From: Adiantum capillus-veneris
Lineage: Eukaryota; Streptophyta; Polypodiopsida; Polypodiales; Pteridaceae
Reading direction: 5' to 3'
DNA length: 64,000 nt
Assembly: GCA_014529385.2 (NCBI GenBank)
Contig: CM043942.1
Coordinates: 63,071,184-63,135,183, forward strand
This document shows positions 9,661 through 22,135 of the stretch, piece by piece. The notes below the pieces were generated by a model. It did not search any database, was not told the origin of the DNA, and was given only the letters and a program-made list of their open reading frames with translations. Position 1 is the first letter of the stretch. The number at the start of each line of letters is the position of its first letter. A program made the position numbers and the translations under genes.

Positions 9661-12600
9661 ATGGCTGACAACAACAACACAGATGTGTTCAAGATGTTTG
9701 CTGCTGAGGACAGGTTGGATGGGGACAACTACCCTATGTGGGCTTATATGATGCAACATGTTCTTGTGTCAAAAGGTGTCTGGAACATTGTGCAGGGCAT
9801 TGATGTACGTCCTGGTTCTGAAGATGTAGGCGATGTTGAGGATGTTGCAGGTCTTGCTGCAAGGATTGCAGCTGTTAGAGTTGTTTTGCCTACAGCAGAA
9901 CAAGCTCGTTGGGATGTTAAGGATGCGCAGGCTCATGCATTGATTGCGTTGTCTGTGAAGCGCACCATTATTCCTCACATCCGTTCAGCAAAATCTGCAA
10001 AACAGGCTTGGGATATTCTAGCAGGTCTTTATGCAAGCCGCAATGAGGCTAAAATTGCTTTGCTGCGTAAAGAGCTAGAGTCGAAGATTATGCATGAGGA
10101 AGATGATATGGACACTTTCCTTGCTAGTGTCAAGGATATCAATGAGCAACTCATTTCTGCAGGTGAAGTCATTTCTGACAGTTCCCTTGTGCAGACTGTT
10201 CTTGATGCCTTACCAGATTCCTACCAGACTTTTGCTAGTACTTGGAGACTGATGACCCAAGGAAATCCTGAAGTTGTCAAGTTTGATGCATTATGCACAT
10301 TGCTGTTGCAAGAGTCACTTTCTAGAAAAAACAGGACTAGGCAGCGTGCAGTTGAACAGGCTTTTATTGCTTCTCAAAGAAAGGGTGGTAACAGTAATGC
10401 AGCCACTTCTTATGGTTCTGCTGCGAGTGGCAAAATTTCTGTTCCTAATGCTTCTGCTGGCAGCACTTCGTCTGGCAATTCTGGTGATAAGGGCAAAAAG
10501 AAGATGCGTTGCCATTATTGTAAAGCCAATGATCACTTGATCAAGTCGTGTCCTAAGTTGAAGGCCAAAGAGGCTAAGAAGAAAGAGGGTGGTTCCACTG
10601 CAAATGCTGGTTCCACTACAAATGCAGCCATTGTTGAGTCTTCTGTGAAAGGAGATTGTGATGCTGATGTTGATGCAGAATGGGCTTTTAGCGCAGAGTG
10701 CACTTACAATCCTGCTGTCCATGATGCATGCTTGTCAGTTGTTGCAGATTCACATGTGTGGTATTTCGACAGTGGTGCTACAAAGCACATTACCTCACAT
10801 CGTGAATTGTTTACCTCTCTCGAGTCTGTCCCTCATGGGAATTCAGTCACTTGTGCCAACAACGCCTCTTATCCAGTTCAGGGAGTTGGAAAGATTGTGC
10901 TCACTGCTGCTAATGGCAGTTCCTTCACACTTGTTGATGCACTTTATGTGCCTGGGATCAAGAAGAATCTCTTGTCTGTATCCGCACTTGCTAGACTTGG
11001 ACGTGTAGTCAAATTTGTGGATGACAGATGTACAGTTCATGATCTCAGTTTTGGTGATGAAATTGTTGCATCTGGGCTTTTGTGCCGTGGGCTGTATAAG
11101 CTCACTTTGTATGACAAGTGTGGACAAAATTTTGCAAATGCTGTTGCAGATTCAAGGGCTATTTCAGATGCAAAACTTTGGCATGCACGTTTTGGTCATC
11201 TGAATTTTGCCAGTTTGCTGCGTTTGCAGAAATCTGATATGGTTGCTTCTTTGCCGCCTCTTGAAGCACCTATCAAACATGTTTGTGAAGGCTGTATTCT
11301 GGGTAAAATGCAGCGTTCTAAGTTTCCAAAGGATGGTTCAGTTAGGGCCACATGCAGGTTGCAGCTTGTGCATAGTGACGTTTGTGGGCCCATGCAAACT
11401 CCGTCCTTGGGCAATTACCTGTACTTCGTGACTTTCATTGATGATTAGTCCAGGCATGTGTGGGTATTTCCGCTTAAAGCGAAGTCCGAAGTTTTTATGT
11501 GCTTCAAACAATTTTTGGCTATGGCTGAAAATGTCTCAAAATGTACTATGGGCACCCTCCGTTCCGATCGAGGGGGGGAGTATATGTCTCATGAATTTAA
11601 TGCATTTCTGGCTAGTCGTGGGATAAAACACCAATGTACAGTGCCTTATACACCTCAGCAAAATGGTGTTGCTGAGAGGAAAAACAGGTCACTAACGGAA
11701 ATGGCACGATGTATGGTCAAAAGTCAAGCTTTGCCGCATTCTTTTTGGCTTGAGGCCATCATGTGTGCCACATATGTACTTAACAGGTGTCCTACGAAAG
11801 CTTTGCAGTCTATTACTCCATATGAAGCATGGCATGATAGAAAACCTTCTATTGAGCACATGCGTGTTTTTGGCTGTTTGGCATATGCTTTGGTGCCACA
11901 AGTGCAGCGCAGAAAATTGGATGATAAGGCTGTCAAATGTATTTTTGTTGGTTATAGTGCTGAAAGCAAAGGTTACAGGTTGTATCATCCGCAAACAAAA
12001 CGTATTTTGGTTTCACGGGATGTAGTGTTTGTGGAAGATTCTGTTCAACCCTTGCTGTCATGTACTAGAGACAGTAATGTAAGCTCACAGGACATTTATG
12101 ACACTTTGTTGCCTCTTTTCAGTGGTGGAAATACGAATGTAAGTTCCAATGAGGCAAATGTACAGCCTATGGGGGTTTCTGAAAATGTTTTAGAACAGCC
12201 TATTTCTGATGCAGATGTACATGATGTACTTGATGAGGAAAGGGCTGAAAATGAGCAGGCTAGAGGTATGCCAAAATGGCTGGTGCACACTTTGCGTGAC
12301 AGTAAATTGGATGCACCTTTATCTAGTCGTACTCGTTCAGGCTCTCGCCATGCATCTTATGCATCAGATTGTTATGCTTTGGCTGTGTCTAGTTTACATG
12401 ATGTTGAGGAGCCTCTGTCTTTTGATGAAGCACAGAATTCATAAAATTGGATTGCTGCCATGAAATCAGAATATGATGCACTTATAGAGAATGACACATG
12501 GACTTTATGTGATTTGCCTCCTGGCAAAAAGGCCATTGGTACGAAGTGGGTTTACAAGTTGAAACGCAAGCCGGATGGTGAGATCGATCGCCATAAGGCT

Positions 12601-13947
12601 CGACTTGTTGCAAAGGGTTATGCACAACAAAAAGGCATAGATTATGAAGAGACTTTTGCTCCCACTTGTCGTATGACTAGTGTGCGTTTTCTATGTGCAT
12701 TGGCAGCTCATTTTGGTTGGGATGTACATCAATCAGACATTGTTACTGCTTTCTTGAATGGTGACATATTTGAGGAAGTTTATGTAACGCAGCCTCGCGG
12801 TTTTGTCATAAAAGGACAAGAGGACAAAGTGTGCAAATGTAAGAAGGCTTTGTATGGGTTGAAGCAATCTCCTCGTGCTTGGTATGAGAAAGCTGACACT
12901 CATTTGGTTAAACGAGGCTTTCGTAACAGTCCAACAGAAAGCACATTGTATGTAAAGCGTGAGGATGATGTATTTCTCATTGTGGTTCTTTATGTTGATG
13001 ATTTGCTGATCACTGGACCAAATGAGAGACATATTGCTGAATTTAAGGCTGATTTGAATGCTACTTTCAAGATGAAAGATTTGGGGCTGTTGCATCATTA
13101 CTTGGGTATACAGTTTAAGCAGTGTGATGGTGGTATTGCCTTGTGTCAGAAAAGTTACATAGAGACATTGCTATGTAAGTTTGGACTTGAGGATTGCAAA
13201 CCTATTGCCACTCCCATGGAAACAGGTTTGAAGTTGAGTCTACATGATGCTGGCGATCTTGCTGATGTCACTCTTTACCAAACTGCTGTTGGCTGCCTCA
13301 TTTATGTATGCAACACGAGGCCAGATATTCAGTTTGCAGTCTCGCAGGTCAGCAGATTTATGCATAGCCAAGGGTCTAAGCATTGGCAGGCTGTCAAGAG
13401 GATTTTCCGCTACCTTAGTGGCACTTTACATCTTGGCTTGTTTTATCCCAAGGGGGGATCATTGCCGCCAGATTTACATGCTTTTTCGGACTCAGATTGG
13501 GCTGGCTGTTTTGACACGCGAGTGTCCACAAGTGGTTTTTGTTTCATGCTTGGCAGTTCATGTATATCATGGTTCAGCAAGAAGCAACCTACTGTGGCCA
13601 CTTCGAGTTGTGAGGCTGAGTACAGGGCAGTCTTCACAGCTACGGTTGAGTGTGTATGGCTCAGACGCCTTATGGCTGACTTGGGTGTTGGACAGGACAC
13701 TGCCAACACTATCTACACTGACAGTCAGAGCGCATTGGCAGTTGCGAGGAACCCAGTTTTTCATGCTCGCACAAAGCACATTGAGGTGCATTACCACTAT
13801 GTCAGGGAGAGGCTCTCAGCAGGAGAGATCAGCTTGGCTTATGTGCCAACACAGGATAACCTTGCAGATCTTTTCACAAAGGCATTGTCTCGTGAGAAGC
13901 TTGAAGCTTTCCGCAAAGCTTTGGGCTTACTCCCCTTTGTGGACTGA
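9661..13947 (+). pseudogene. copia gag-pol polyprotein with two in-frame stops
   Basis: One frame of 1429 codons runs from MADNNNTDVF (9661) to a TGA at 13945-13947. Domains in order: gag; CCHC knuckle CHYCKANDHLIKSC (about 10513-10554); protease active site FDSGATKHIT (about 10765); integrase zinc region with HARFGHLN and CEGCILGKM; integrase core (11350-11700); RT with YVDDLLITG near 12993; RNase H (about 13460-13870). TAG at 11446-11448 (FIDD-stop-SRHVW) and TAA at 12442-12444 (AQNS-stop-NWIAAM) lie in the same frame, each explainable by one base change. I chose the start at 9661 because the upstream in-frame Met at 9601 lies in the leader and the gag N-terminal block begins here. Confidence 0.9.
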
Positions 13948-14012
13948 TCCTGTCCTGAGGGCATGGCACTTCCCTTTACTCATGTGCCAGCTCTCGTTCA
14001 CCGCATCACTCC

Positions 14013-14022
14013 AAGGGGGATT
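14013..14022 (+). promoter_or_regulatory. copia polypurine tract
   Basis: AAGGGGGATT directly precedes the 3' LTR and would prime plus-strand DNA synthesis. The relative at 53880-56746 has a similar G-run before its LTR. Confidence 0.85.
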
Positions 14023-14249
14023 TGTTACCATATACATGTGGTAGTGATGTGTGTGAACACACTAGGACCGCCGGGGCATTTTTTCCCTCTTTAGGAGGTT
14101 TTTTCCCCCGTGCATTGTATATACGCCCATCACTCTAGGGCTATCTATCTTTCCATTGCACACTAAGTAAAACACTCTCTATTGTGTGCTTTGAGCTTCC
14201 TTCGTCTTCTCCAAGCTGTGTGTGTTTCTCTGCAACCCTAATTCCAACA
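14023..14249 (+). repeat. copia 3' LTR
   Basis: 227 bp, identical by eye to the 5' LTR, and followed by the CTGAC target duplication at 14250-14254. Confidence 0.97.
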
Positions 14250-14259
14250 CTGACTCCAC

Positions 14260-17200
14260 AAGGTCCAATAAGCCTAGTATCTGACTCACATAAAGAAGAC
14301 CGCAAAACGTTGTAGCGTCGGTGAGAAGATGCCAAATGCCTAGAACCTTTTGTGAAAGACAACCCCAGGAAAACGGAGCCGCATATAGGCGGATACACGG
14401 CGAAGGAAGTCTCTAGTAACACAGCAATCCCACAGCAAGTGACAAATGTCCTCTTGTGTAGTCGAGCAACGAACGCAAGAAGAAGGACGAATATGATGCG
14501 CCCGAAGAAAAGTCCCGAACGGGAAGCACTCCAAGCAAAGAACGCCAAAGAAACATGCGCTCTTTCAAAGGCAAATGGCTTTTCCACAAGGCAGATAGGA
14601 GCCTCCTCCACTAGAGGTCAGACTTGTGCATGCGCCAAAGGGCATTACAATGACCATCAAGCCATGGTTGTGGTAGAAGAAGAGTGTAAATTCGACTTGC
14701 AAAAATATCTCGAAAAGACGTTTCCCGAAGGGCCCAATCAAACATGCGGTCACCATTTGGCAAAGGTGAAACAGGCAAAAAGTCGAGCAACATGCTTTGA
14801 AGCTCTCTCCAAAACTGACGGTAATGCATGCCCAATCCAAAGCGGCGAGCAACAAAGGGAAACTCAAAAGTATATTTGGCCTCATCGACCACATCCTCAA
14901 CCATACGAATGCCACGTCCACAGAGAGAGTAAGCTTGACGAGGGGAGCGGTCGACCAAAGTAAGAGAGAATGCCGGGCTCTAGTGGAGACTTTCCAAATG
15001 AATTGAATCACCTTCCTGCCGAGGATTCCTCGATAAATGCATCGTAACCTCTTTCCAGGCAGATACTAAAGTGGAAGCAAGAGGACATCCAGGAAGGTGC
15101 CCTTCCATCTTGCCAAAAACCAGCTCCCAGATGAGGGTTGCCAATGGCCAAAAAGTAGAACTAACAACATGCTGACCGAGGAATGCAAACATCAGAGTCC
15201 AAGGCTGAATTTGTTGCACAAGAGTAGGCAACAACATAGCTTTCCTCGCAAGAACATGCCTGCGCAAATCCAAGATATTAAGTCCACCAAGACGTTTAGG
15301 AGTGCAAAGCTTCTCCATCGACATCAAGCGTAAGCCTTTTTTCAAACCATGAGTCCGCCACAAATGGGACATAATGTCCGACATAAGAGAATCTAGACAT
15401 CGGCGAGGCCAATGCATTAGTGGCAAAAAAGACTGAACATATGCCAACAAGATCTCTGAACAATGCACACACGAACATGCAAGGGCCAAGTAGATAACTT
15501 CCAGTAATGCAATTTGACATTCAAAAGTTGCATAACCCAATTGACTTTTTGAGAGTGAGTAATATTCCATCCAATAGGATAACCCAACTGCCTAGTGATC
15601 ACATTTGAAGACACAATCTCACCTGGCCATAACAAACTATGCCAATCACACGAACGGAGAGGTAGAAGCTTCGATTTACGAAAGTTGACTCCAAGCCCAG
15701 CGGCAATGCCAAAAAGTTCGAAGGCTTCCATAATCACTTTGACATCCGCCTGTTGATTACGGGGCATAAACAATGAATCATCAGCGTAAGCCTGGCCAAC
15801 GAATGTACGACCCGAATGTAACCGCAGACCATGAAGACGCTTAGCAGAGGTCAAGTGATCAAGATAAGTCAACAGCGGGTGAGTAGCAATAGCATACAAT
15901 AGAGCACTAAGGGGGCAGCCTTGCCTGACCAAACAACCAAGAGGCCAAGACTCAGTTAATTCACCTTCCAAGATCCCTGAAGACGTGCTACATGCATACA
16001 AAAAATAAACCACATTGGCAGATTTAGGACCAAACCCTAGGCACCTCATCGTGACAGCAATGAAGTCCCACTGTACAGTGTCAAAGGCCTTTTCAATGTC
16101 AACTTGCATAACCAGCACATCATGTTGAGTGTACTTAGTATACTCCATGCCAATCATAACATTAGCCAGATTATCCATAATCTGGCGACGTGGAATGAAA
16201 CCATATTGTGCCTGATGGAGTCCTGCAAAAAGATGGTCCTTAATGCGGTGCACCAACATCTTAGCCAATATCTTATAAACCACCGGCATCAAAGTAATCG
16301 GGCACCAATGAGAGAATCACTCACAAAGTGCTTGCTTAGGCAGCAATTTAAGATAGTGGCAAATCTTGTTTCTCCCATGCTGCATTTATCATGAAAAGAA
16401 GTGGATGCTCAAGAGCCTCCCAGAAGGAGAAGGAAAATTCCACAGTAAGCCCATCCTAGCTGGGAGACCGCCAACGGCCCAAAGCAAGCAATGCACTATG
16501 CAATTCTGAAGCAGTGCAGGGGTCCTCAAGGCCACATGCATCTTGTGGGGATATGATCGGAGTAACAAAGGAAAGCATCAATTGACACGCATGGCAAGCA
16601 GCCGAAAATGCCTGAGAAGGAGCAGCAAACACCTGTTGATAATGCAAAACCATGGCATCCGCAAGTTCTTGCTTTGAAGAAGTCCAAACACTTGAGGAAA
16701 GCATAACCCGCTTGATTTCCTGTGAGAGACTTGAATGATGTAAACGCTTAAAGAATCGCTTCGAAGCACAACCTTTATCCACGAAAGCATGTTGATAGGC
16801 ACACGTCTGCCATTTAGCAAGCTTTCGCTTGTCATTATGTTGAATACACACAGAAGCTTCGCATAACTCCGACATCTCAGAATTAGACAGAGGCCGCAAA
16901 TCAGCCAACGCTTACAGTCGTTGACAAGCATGCTTCGCATCTTTGACATCCCCTCGAGTACATCGCATGTAATGCATGCCATAGTTACAAATAACACTTT
17001 GCACCCTCATAACAAAGCGATACCAGGCGGCATCAAGATCAAGATGCATATGGGGAATAACCTCAGAAATCATGTCACGAAAAACCTCATGTGTGAAATA
17101 AGCATTGTTAACAAGTAGCAGGCGTTTCCTAGGAAGAGCTCGATCACAATGAGTCTGCCCACCAAAACTCACATCCAGCAAAACAAGGTAATGATCTGAA

Positions 17201-17830
17201 AGCTGCAAGTTGTAATCGATGTTGACCTCACATACAAATTCCTCATATTGTTGCAAATTAAGCAAATACCATCTATCCAATTGTGCTTGATAAGAAGAGT
17301 GGGCAGCATGCTGAAAAGTAAAACCAGAGGCATTTGGATGAAAATGTCGCCATATATCAATCATCTGAGTAGAAGCAAAGAGATTATCCCATTCTTGCTT
17401 TTCCGCAAACAACATATGTGAGTTGCCAGTGGTACTATCATCCATCTCAAGGGTATTATTAAAATCACCGCCAAGGAATGCATTCGAGGTCCATGAGAGA
17501 GAAGAGATGTCTCGCCATAGAGCAGCCCTTCGTCCAGATGATGTATACGCATAAATGCCTCCAAATTCATACACCTGACCGTTCAACAAGCATTGGATCA
17601 CCATCCAGCGGCCGTGCGGATCATTATACAAGAGAATTGGCTGAAGCTCATGCCGACCTAGCATCAATAAACCTGAGTAATCTTGCAAACCAGCATATGC
17701 AATCCAGTAACCTACAAAATAAGAACACTGACCAGAAAAATCATGCTGATTGTGTTCTTGCAAAACCATGATATCTGGCTTACATGTATGTACATAGTGC
17801 TATGTCAATCGCCATTTATCAAGGTTACAT
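14260..17830 (-). pseudogene. LINE-B ORF2: endonuclease, RT and zf-RVT-like end
   Basis: Minus-strand order: EN (17830-16912) with MVLQEHNQ, GGDFNNT, LDRWYLL and LSDHYLV, all four catalytic blocks intact; linker with SELHSALLALGRW (about 16530); RT (16292-15417) with VDIEKAFDTVQWDF, RQGCPLSALLYA and AYADDSLFM; thumb; and a C-terminal zinc-binding block with CVRC...HLLWDC (about 14480-14420). It would nick DNA and copy LINE RNA onto the nick. Frames change near 16300-16456, 15420, 15000 and 14550, and a stop lies near 17800, so it is broken although EN and RT are individually well preserved. Confidence 0.85.
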
Positions 17831-17910
17831 AACTCATGCACATTATATGAAATGCATTTAATGCGACTATGCATTGGAAACCATATTTACAACGGCAAGA
17901 AACACAGGGA

Positions 17911-19131
17911 TCAAGTCGAGATGCCCATATGGACATCTCCATCCACCACATCCATGCCATAACCCATCTGCTGAGTGAAAGCAGGAAACTTGTCCATAGA
18001 AACTGCCTGAGAAGTGGAAGCCTCACCCAAAAGTACATCCTTATAAGAGTGCATCTCTTTTTCCCAAGCGTCAATCAACGTGCGTTTGTCATTGCAGGGA
18101 AGCTGCTTAAATGATACATTCTTATTGGCGTTAACCAGAGGAACATAATTATGGGAGGAAGGTGGAGTACGAATTTTCACTGTCTTTTTAGGTACCACCC
18201 ACGAGCCAACATCAGTTGACGCAACATTTTTACCTTTTCTTGCATTTACATTCCCAACGTCCGTAGACGGCAGATTTTTGTTTTTCCCTTTATCTACATT
18301 GGAAGTCACCTTCATAGCAGGGACTCCATTCGATTTAGCTTCATCAACAGATTTGCCTACAGGGGTAGGGGTAGAGGAAGGCACAGCCGAAAGAGGGGGC
18401 TGCAAAACAAGTTCAGGACATTCAGATTGCATGTGAACGAATTTACCGCATCGAAAACAAGAGTTAGCAAATTTGCCCCATTTGAGTTTAAAAGGGCGCT
18501 TGCCCACCCAAGGATCCCCTGAATCCACCATAATTCCATCCGGGGTATGCTTATCCGTATCCCACTGAATGCAAAACCTATTGGTGTTCGCATCCAATTT
18601 CGGAGGGCAAATCACCTTGCCAAGTTGAGCAGCCAACAAAGGAAGAAAATATCTCCACGTGCGAGGAAAATCAACAATTTCCACCCACATAGGACTTTGA
18701 TAGTCCTTCGTAAGTGCCCAAGGCAGAACATGAGTCATCTGCGTGCCAAAAAAGAGGGGAGACATCTCCAGCAGAAGGTTTCTAGCCTCAGTATCTACTA
18801 ATAGTACCTCATAGAAACCCCGAGCACCAAAATAAACTCCTCGGACAGCTTGGTGTTTGAGAAGGAAATCAACCCACTATTCGACATCCTGCACAATAGG
18901 CATTTTGCCAGGGAAAAACAAGATGACCGCATTCATGGCATATTGCGCTACCGGATCCATAAGATCTTGTATGGGAATTCGCACCTCAAGGACAGGTGTC
19001 TGACCATTCCAAGCTTTACGGGCCTCTTCGAAGTCTTCATACAGACAACTTTTGATTTCCGAAGCACTGTCCATGGCTTTACAACGCTTGAAGACACATG
19101 GGCTCTGACCGACATGCATAAACCAGACCAC
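17911..19131 (-). pseudogene. LINE-B ORF1 (DUF4283-like plus CCHC)
   Basis: The N-terminal part (19131-18877) contains FKRCKAMDSA and VEVRIP-like blocks. The second part (18765-17911, 284 codons) has a DUF4283-like core and a zinc knuckle CFRCGKFVHMQSEC (about 18466-18425), followed by a Lys/Ser-rich tail. Such proteins coat the LINE RNA. A frameshift around 18770-18870 separates the two parts. Order and spacing match the ORF1 of the LINE at 1-3335, although the sequences differ. Confidence 0.75.
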
Positions 19132-19329
19132 GACCGAAAACTAAAGTAAAAGACTTTTTTTTGTATTTTTGTGAATTGACTATTTATAGAGTCCTCAGAG
19201 ATATGTACATCTCCACAAAACACATACATCTACAAAATAAATGTGCCTGGAAAACTGTAATCTGTCAGCAGTTGTAGATTGCTTGATGTTGCTAATGCAG
19301 CAGGTCGTACTGAGGACGGACAGCAAAAC

Positions 19330-19660
19330 GAGCAGGCTCAACGGAGGAACACATGCTGGCGAGAGAAGACAGCAGACACACAGGCGAAGATTGCGTACCC
19401 CATTGCAGTGGAACACGTAGGCTGACCGCGCGCAGGGCTGTACTTCGTGCAGACTGTCTTCGCACAAGACTGCTGGTTGCGCAGGTTGTCTGCGCACAGA
19501 TATGCAGAGTCGCCCAGAGACACAGGTTCCCACAGGCTGAGTACGTGCAGGGGTACAATTTGCGCAGGCTGTGCACACGTAGGGTTGACAATTCGTGCAA
19601 AGTTGCAGGTTGCAGGCTGTGCGCGCGCAGGGTTTATAAATACACGCAGAGAGGCAGTTC
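19330..19660. repeat. Degenerate GC-rich tandem repeat in LINE-B leader
   Basis: Motifs like 'gcgcaggctgt' and 'gtgcagg' recur at loose 30-45 bp spacing between the ORF1 start and the (CA)n at 19688. Position suggests the LINE-B 5' UTR, where internal promoters often consist of repeats. The Cys-rich frames here arise from the repeat and are not genes. Confidence 0.5.
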
Positions 19661-19687
19661 GCGTAGGGATGCCAAGACCCACTCACT

Positions 19688-19706
19688 CACACACACACAC
19701 GCACAC
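19688..19706. repeat. (CA)n microsatellite at LINE-B junction
   Basis: A CA tract with one G interruption joins the 5' end of the LINE-B copy at 8810-19687 to the 3' end (T-run 19707-19717) of the next minus-strand LINE-B copy. Confidence 0.85.
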
Positions 19707-21035
19707 TTTTTTTTTTTGTAATGTCATTTTGAATTACCCATGGGAAACCTCAAGACGAGGAAAACCCATGAAAAATACTACAAACGAGAAATCAGAAACA
19801 GTCAAAATAGAGCTCGTAATGACTGAGAGGAATCTCATCCAAGTCATAGGCCACTCGGAGAGACTGCAACAGAGCATCTTGAAGAAGAAAACATAGTCCA
19901 CTCGCATCTGCTGAAACATGAGGGAATTACATGCTCTCCACACCGTCCAAAGCGCCCAAAATCTAACCCAGCCAAAAAAGTATGTATACGGCCAAACCAA
20001 TGGCGGAAGTACTCCAAAGATCCAAAAAGATCTACCAAAATACATGCTAGGAAAACGCATACGAAGAGCAGTAGAGATGCAGTCCACAAACTGTAGCGTA
20101 TGAGAACAAGATCACAGTAAATGCGGAATGGTCTCAACTGTTGCACCACATCTAACACATCGTGAAGAGGCCAATCTCCTAAAACGTAGAAATTTGCCAA
20201 TCGGGAGAACCCCAAGTATACATCTCCATATAAACAGTCTCTCCTTCAGAGGCAATTTCGCATGCCACACTTTCATGACCTTACTCCGCCACCAAATAAC
20301 ACTCTTGTTCATATTCCATACCTTATTACAGTGTTCGTATATCCAAGAAAACGATTGCAAATGGCCATACACTTTCTTTGCAGAAATCAAAGAGGCCGAA
20401 GAACCATCATAGTGCCAATCACAAATTCGATTTTCTGCAACGAGCGGTGGAACAGGAGATATGGAATCAACCAGATTTTTAATGTTGTCCCACATTCGCC
20501 TATAAGGCATCCCAAGCCCAAAGATATGAGCAGCGTGTCTGAATGAAAGCATCCATCACATCAATTACACTGCAAATACCTTTTTGCGAGAGAAAATAAG
20601 CCTGTCTTGGAGAGCATTGAACAAGAGTTTGATAAAAAACCCGACTCCAATGTAAACTTTCTAACCGAAGCGAGTTGCCACATACATCATCTCTACCATC
20701 CTACGACAAGTCCTGTGTGACTAATTTCCAATCCGCTACAAGACTGGAAGCAAAAGGACATCCAGGTATCGTGGCCTGAAACTTACCAAATACCACATCC
20801 CCATACGATGGCTGCCAATGGCCAAAAGCCGGTGTAGAAACCGCATGAGAGCACAAAAACGCAAACATTTGCGTCCAAGGCTGCTTTTGCTCAACCAACA
20901 CCAACAACAATGTGGCCTTTCTTGCTATAACATGAGAACCCAGATGCAGAATATTCAAACCACCACAACGCTTCGGAGTACATAATTTATCCATCGCAAG
21001 CAAACGCAGACCCTTTTTCTGAGAAGAAACTTGAA
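19707..21035 (-). mobile_element. LINE-B second copy, sense 3' part
   Basis: The 3' end (T-run at 19707) and hairpin (19742-19767) are followed by the C-terminal zf-RVT-like block (20552-20112; RLFIWRCILGVLP, CVRCGATVETIPHLL) and by the post-RT region up to SQKKGLRLLAMDKLC (about 21020-20980). The sequence then switches strand at about 21035: the upstream part of the same LINE lies inverted at 21036-22050. Frameshifts are present. Confidence 0.85.
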
Positions 21036-22050
21036 AAATGGAAAGTGAGATCAAGACAATATGCTTTTATGGATAAGGTTGTTCATCGAAGCAGTTCTTT
21101 AAGCATTTGCATCATTCGAGGTTATCCATGTCTATTAAAAGGGTTAAGATTGATAATGAGCAATGGACGGCCAATAAAAGTTAATTGGCGGATTTCATGG
21201 TTGATCATTTTCAACAGGTTTTTGCTGGGACTGGGGTTCCTTCAAGTGAGGTTTTGCAAGCCAAACAGCTACTGCTGTCGTATGTGCATCCTATATTGAT
21301 GATGAATGATGCAACTACCCTTAAGGATAGTTTTATTGAGGATGAGCTGCATGACAGATTATTGCATCTTGGGTATTGGAAATCCCCTGGGTGGGACGGT
21401 CTTTTAGTTGAATTTTTCCTTTGCTTTTGGGAGTCCCTCAAGTAACCTCTACTTTTCATGATTAATCATGCATGGGCTAAACAGTCATTGCCGCAATCGT
21501 GGAAAGAAGGATTGGTGAAACTGTTGCCTAAGCAAACATTATGTGAATACTTCTCGCACTGGCGTCCGATCACGCTTATGCCGATAGTTTATAAATTGTT
21601 GTCGAAAATGATAGCTTCTTGTATTAAAGATCGTTTGTTCTCAGGCATACATCCTGCTCAATATGGATTCATTCCTTGCAAGCAAATTCTGGATAATATT
21701 GCTAATGCTTTTGTTGGGATTGAGTATGCGAAATATACTGGACAGGATGCACTTATCATGCAGGTTGATATAGAGAAAGCATTTGAAAATTGACACGATT
21801 CAATGGGACTTCATTGCTCAGACTATGACGACTTTGGGCTTTGGTTCCAAGATGTGTCGAGTGGTCTATTTCCTATATGAGAATAGTCAATCTGTTGGAA
21901 TCATTGATGGTGAGTTGACTCGATTATGGGATCTTGGTAGATCGGTTAGGCAAGGTTGCCCTTTGAGTGCTATGTTGTATGCTATTGCTACGCATCCTCT
22001 TTTGTTGTACTTGGACTCCTTACTGTGTCTGGGCGTTTACATGGGTTTGC
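21036..22050 (+). mobile_element. LINE-B second copy, inverted 5' part (RT)
   Basis: Plus-strand reading starts with the EN-RT linker (RQYAFMDKV, near 21052), continues with DELHDRLLHLGYWKSPGWDG, then RT with HWRPITLMPIVYKLL, DIEKAFE (frameshift at about 21785), WDFIAQTMTTLGFG and RQGCPLSAMLYA, and ends after YLDSL at a CA-rich point (22050). It is the segment expected just upstream of the minus-strand part at 19707-21035, with about 500 nt missing between them. Two halves of one element in opposite orientation, 5' half inverted, is the signature of twin priming. Confidence 0.75.
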
Positions 22051-22060
22051 ACACACACAC

Positions 22061-22135
22061 TTTTTTTGTAAATCAATTTGATCTATCTATCTGTGGGAAA
22101 CCTCAAAGAGAGGAAAACCCACCAAAAAGATGTGG
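22061..22135 (-). mobile_element. Very short LINE-B 3' end insertion
   Basis: Only about 75 bp of LINE-B 3' end is present: T-run (22061-22067), 'gtaaatcaatttgat' and the hairpin (22095-22120). It is flanked on both sides by (CA)n, at 22051-22060 and 22136-22162. This is an extreme 5' truncation and shows the insertion point clearly. Confidence 0.85.

Larger units (their letters stand above)
9072..14249 (+). mobile_element. Ty1-copia retrotransposon, complete and young
   Basis: The element has two 227-bp LTRs that read as identical, a tRNA-iMet type primer binding site just inside the 5' LTR, a polypurine tract before the 3' LTR, and a 5-bp target duplication CTGAC (9067-9071 and 14250-14254). 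Integrase lies upstream of reverse transcriptase, the Ty1-copia order. It sits inside LINE-B and is therefore younger than that LINE. The polyprotein frame is interrupted by only two stop codons. A decayed relative occupies 53880-56746. Confidence 0.97.
8810..19687 (-). mobile_element. LINE-B, nearly full-length L1-type LINE, split by a copia element
   Basis: The 3' end is at 8810 (T-run on +, i.e. A-run in the element), next to (CA)n. The copy runs to 9071, is interrupted by a copia element (9072-14249, duplication CTGAC), and continues from 14250 through ORF2 (about 17830-14260) and ORF1 (19131-17911). Its 5' end lies at or before 19687, again next to (CA)n. Removing the copia element restores one contiguous LINE of about 5.7 kb. 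ORF1 with DUF4283-like and CCHC parts and ORF2 with EN, RT and a zf-RVT-like end place it in the plant L1 group. Frameshifts and stops make it inactive. Confidence 0.85.

Noticed and set aside
19195-19686. Cys-rich open frames on the minus strand resembling a secreted disulfide-rich protein
   Set aside because: They come in three overlapping frames from GC-rich degenerate repeats in the LINE-B leader, with no signal peptide or conserved spacing.
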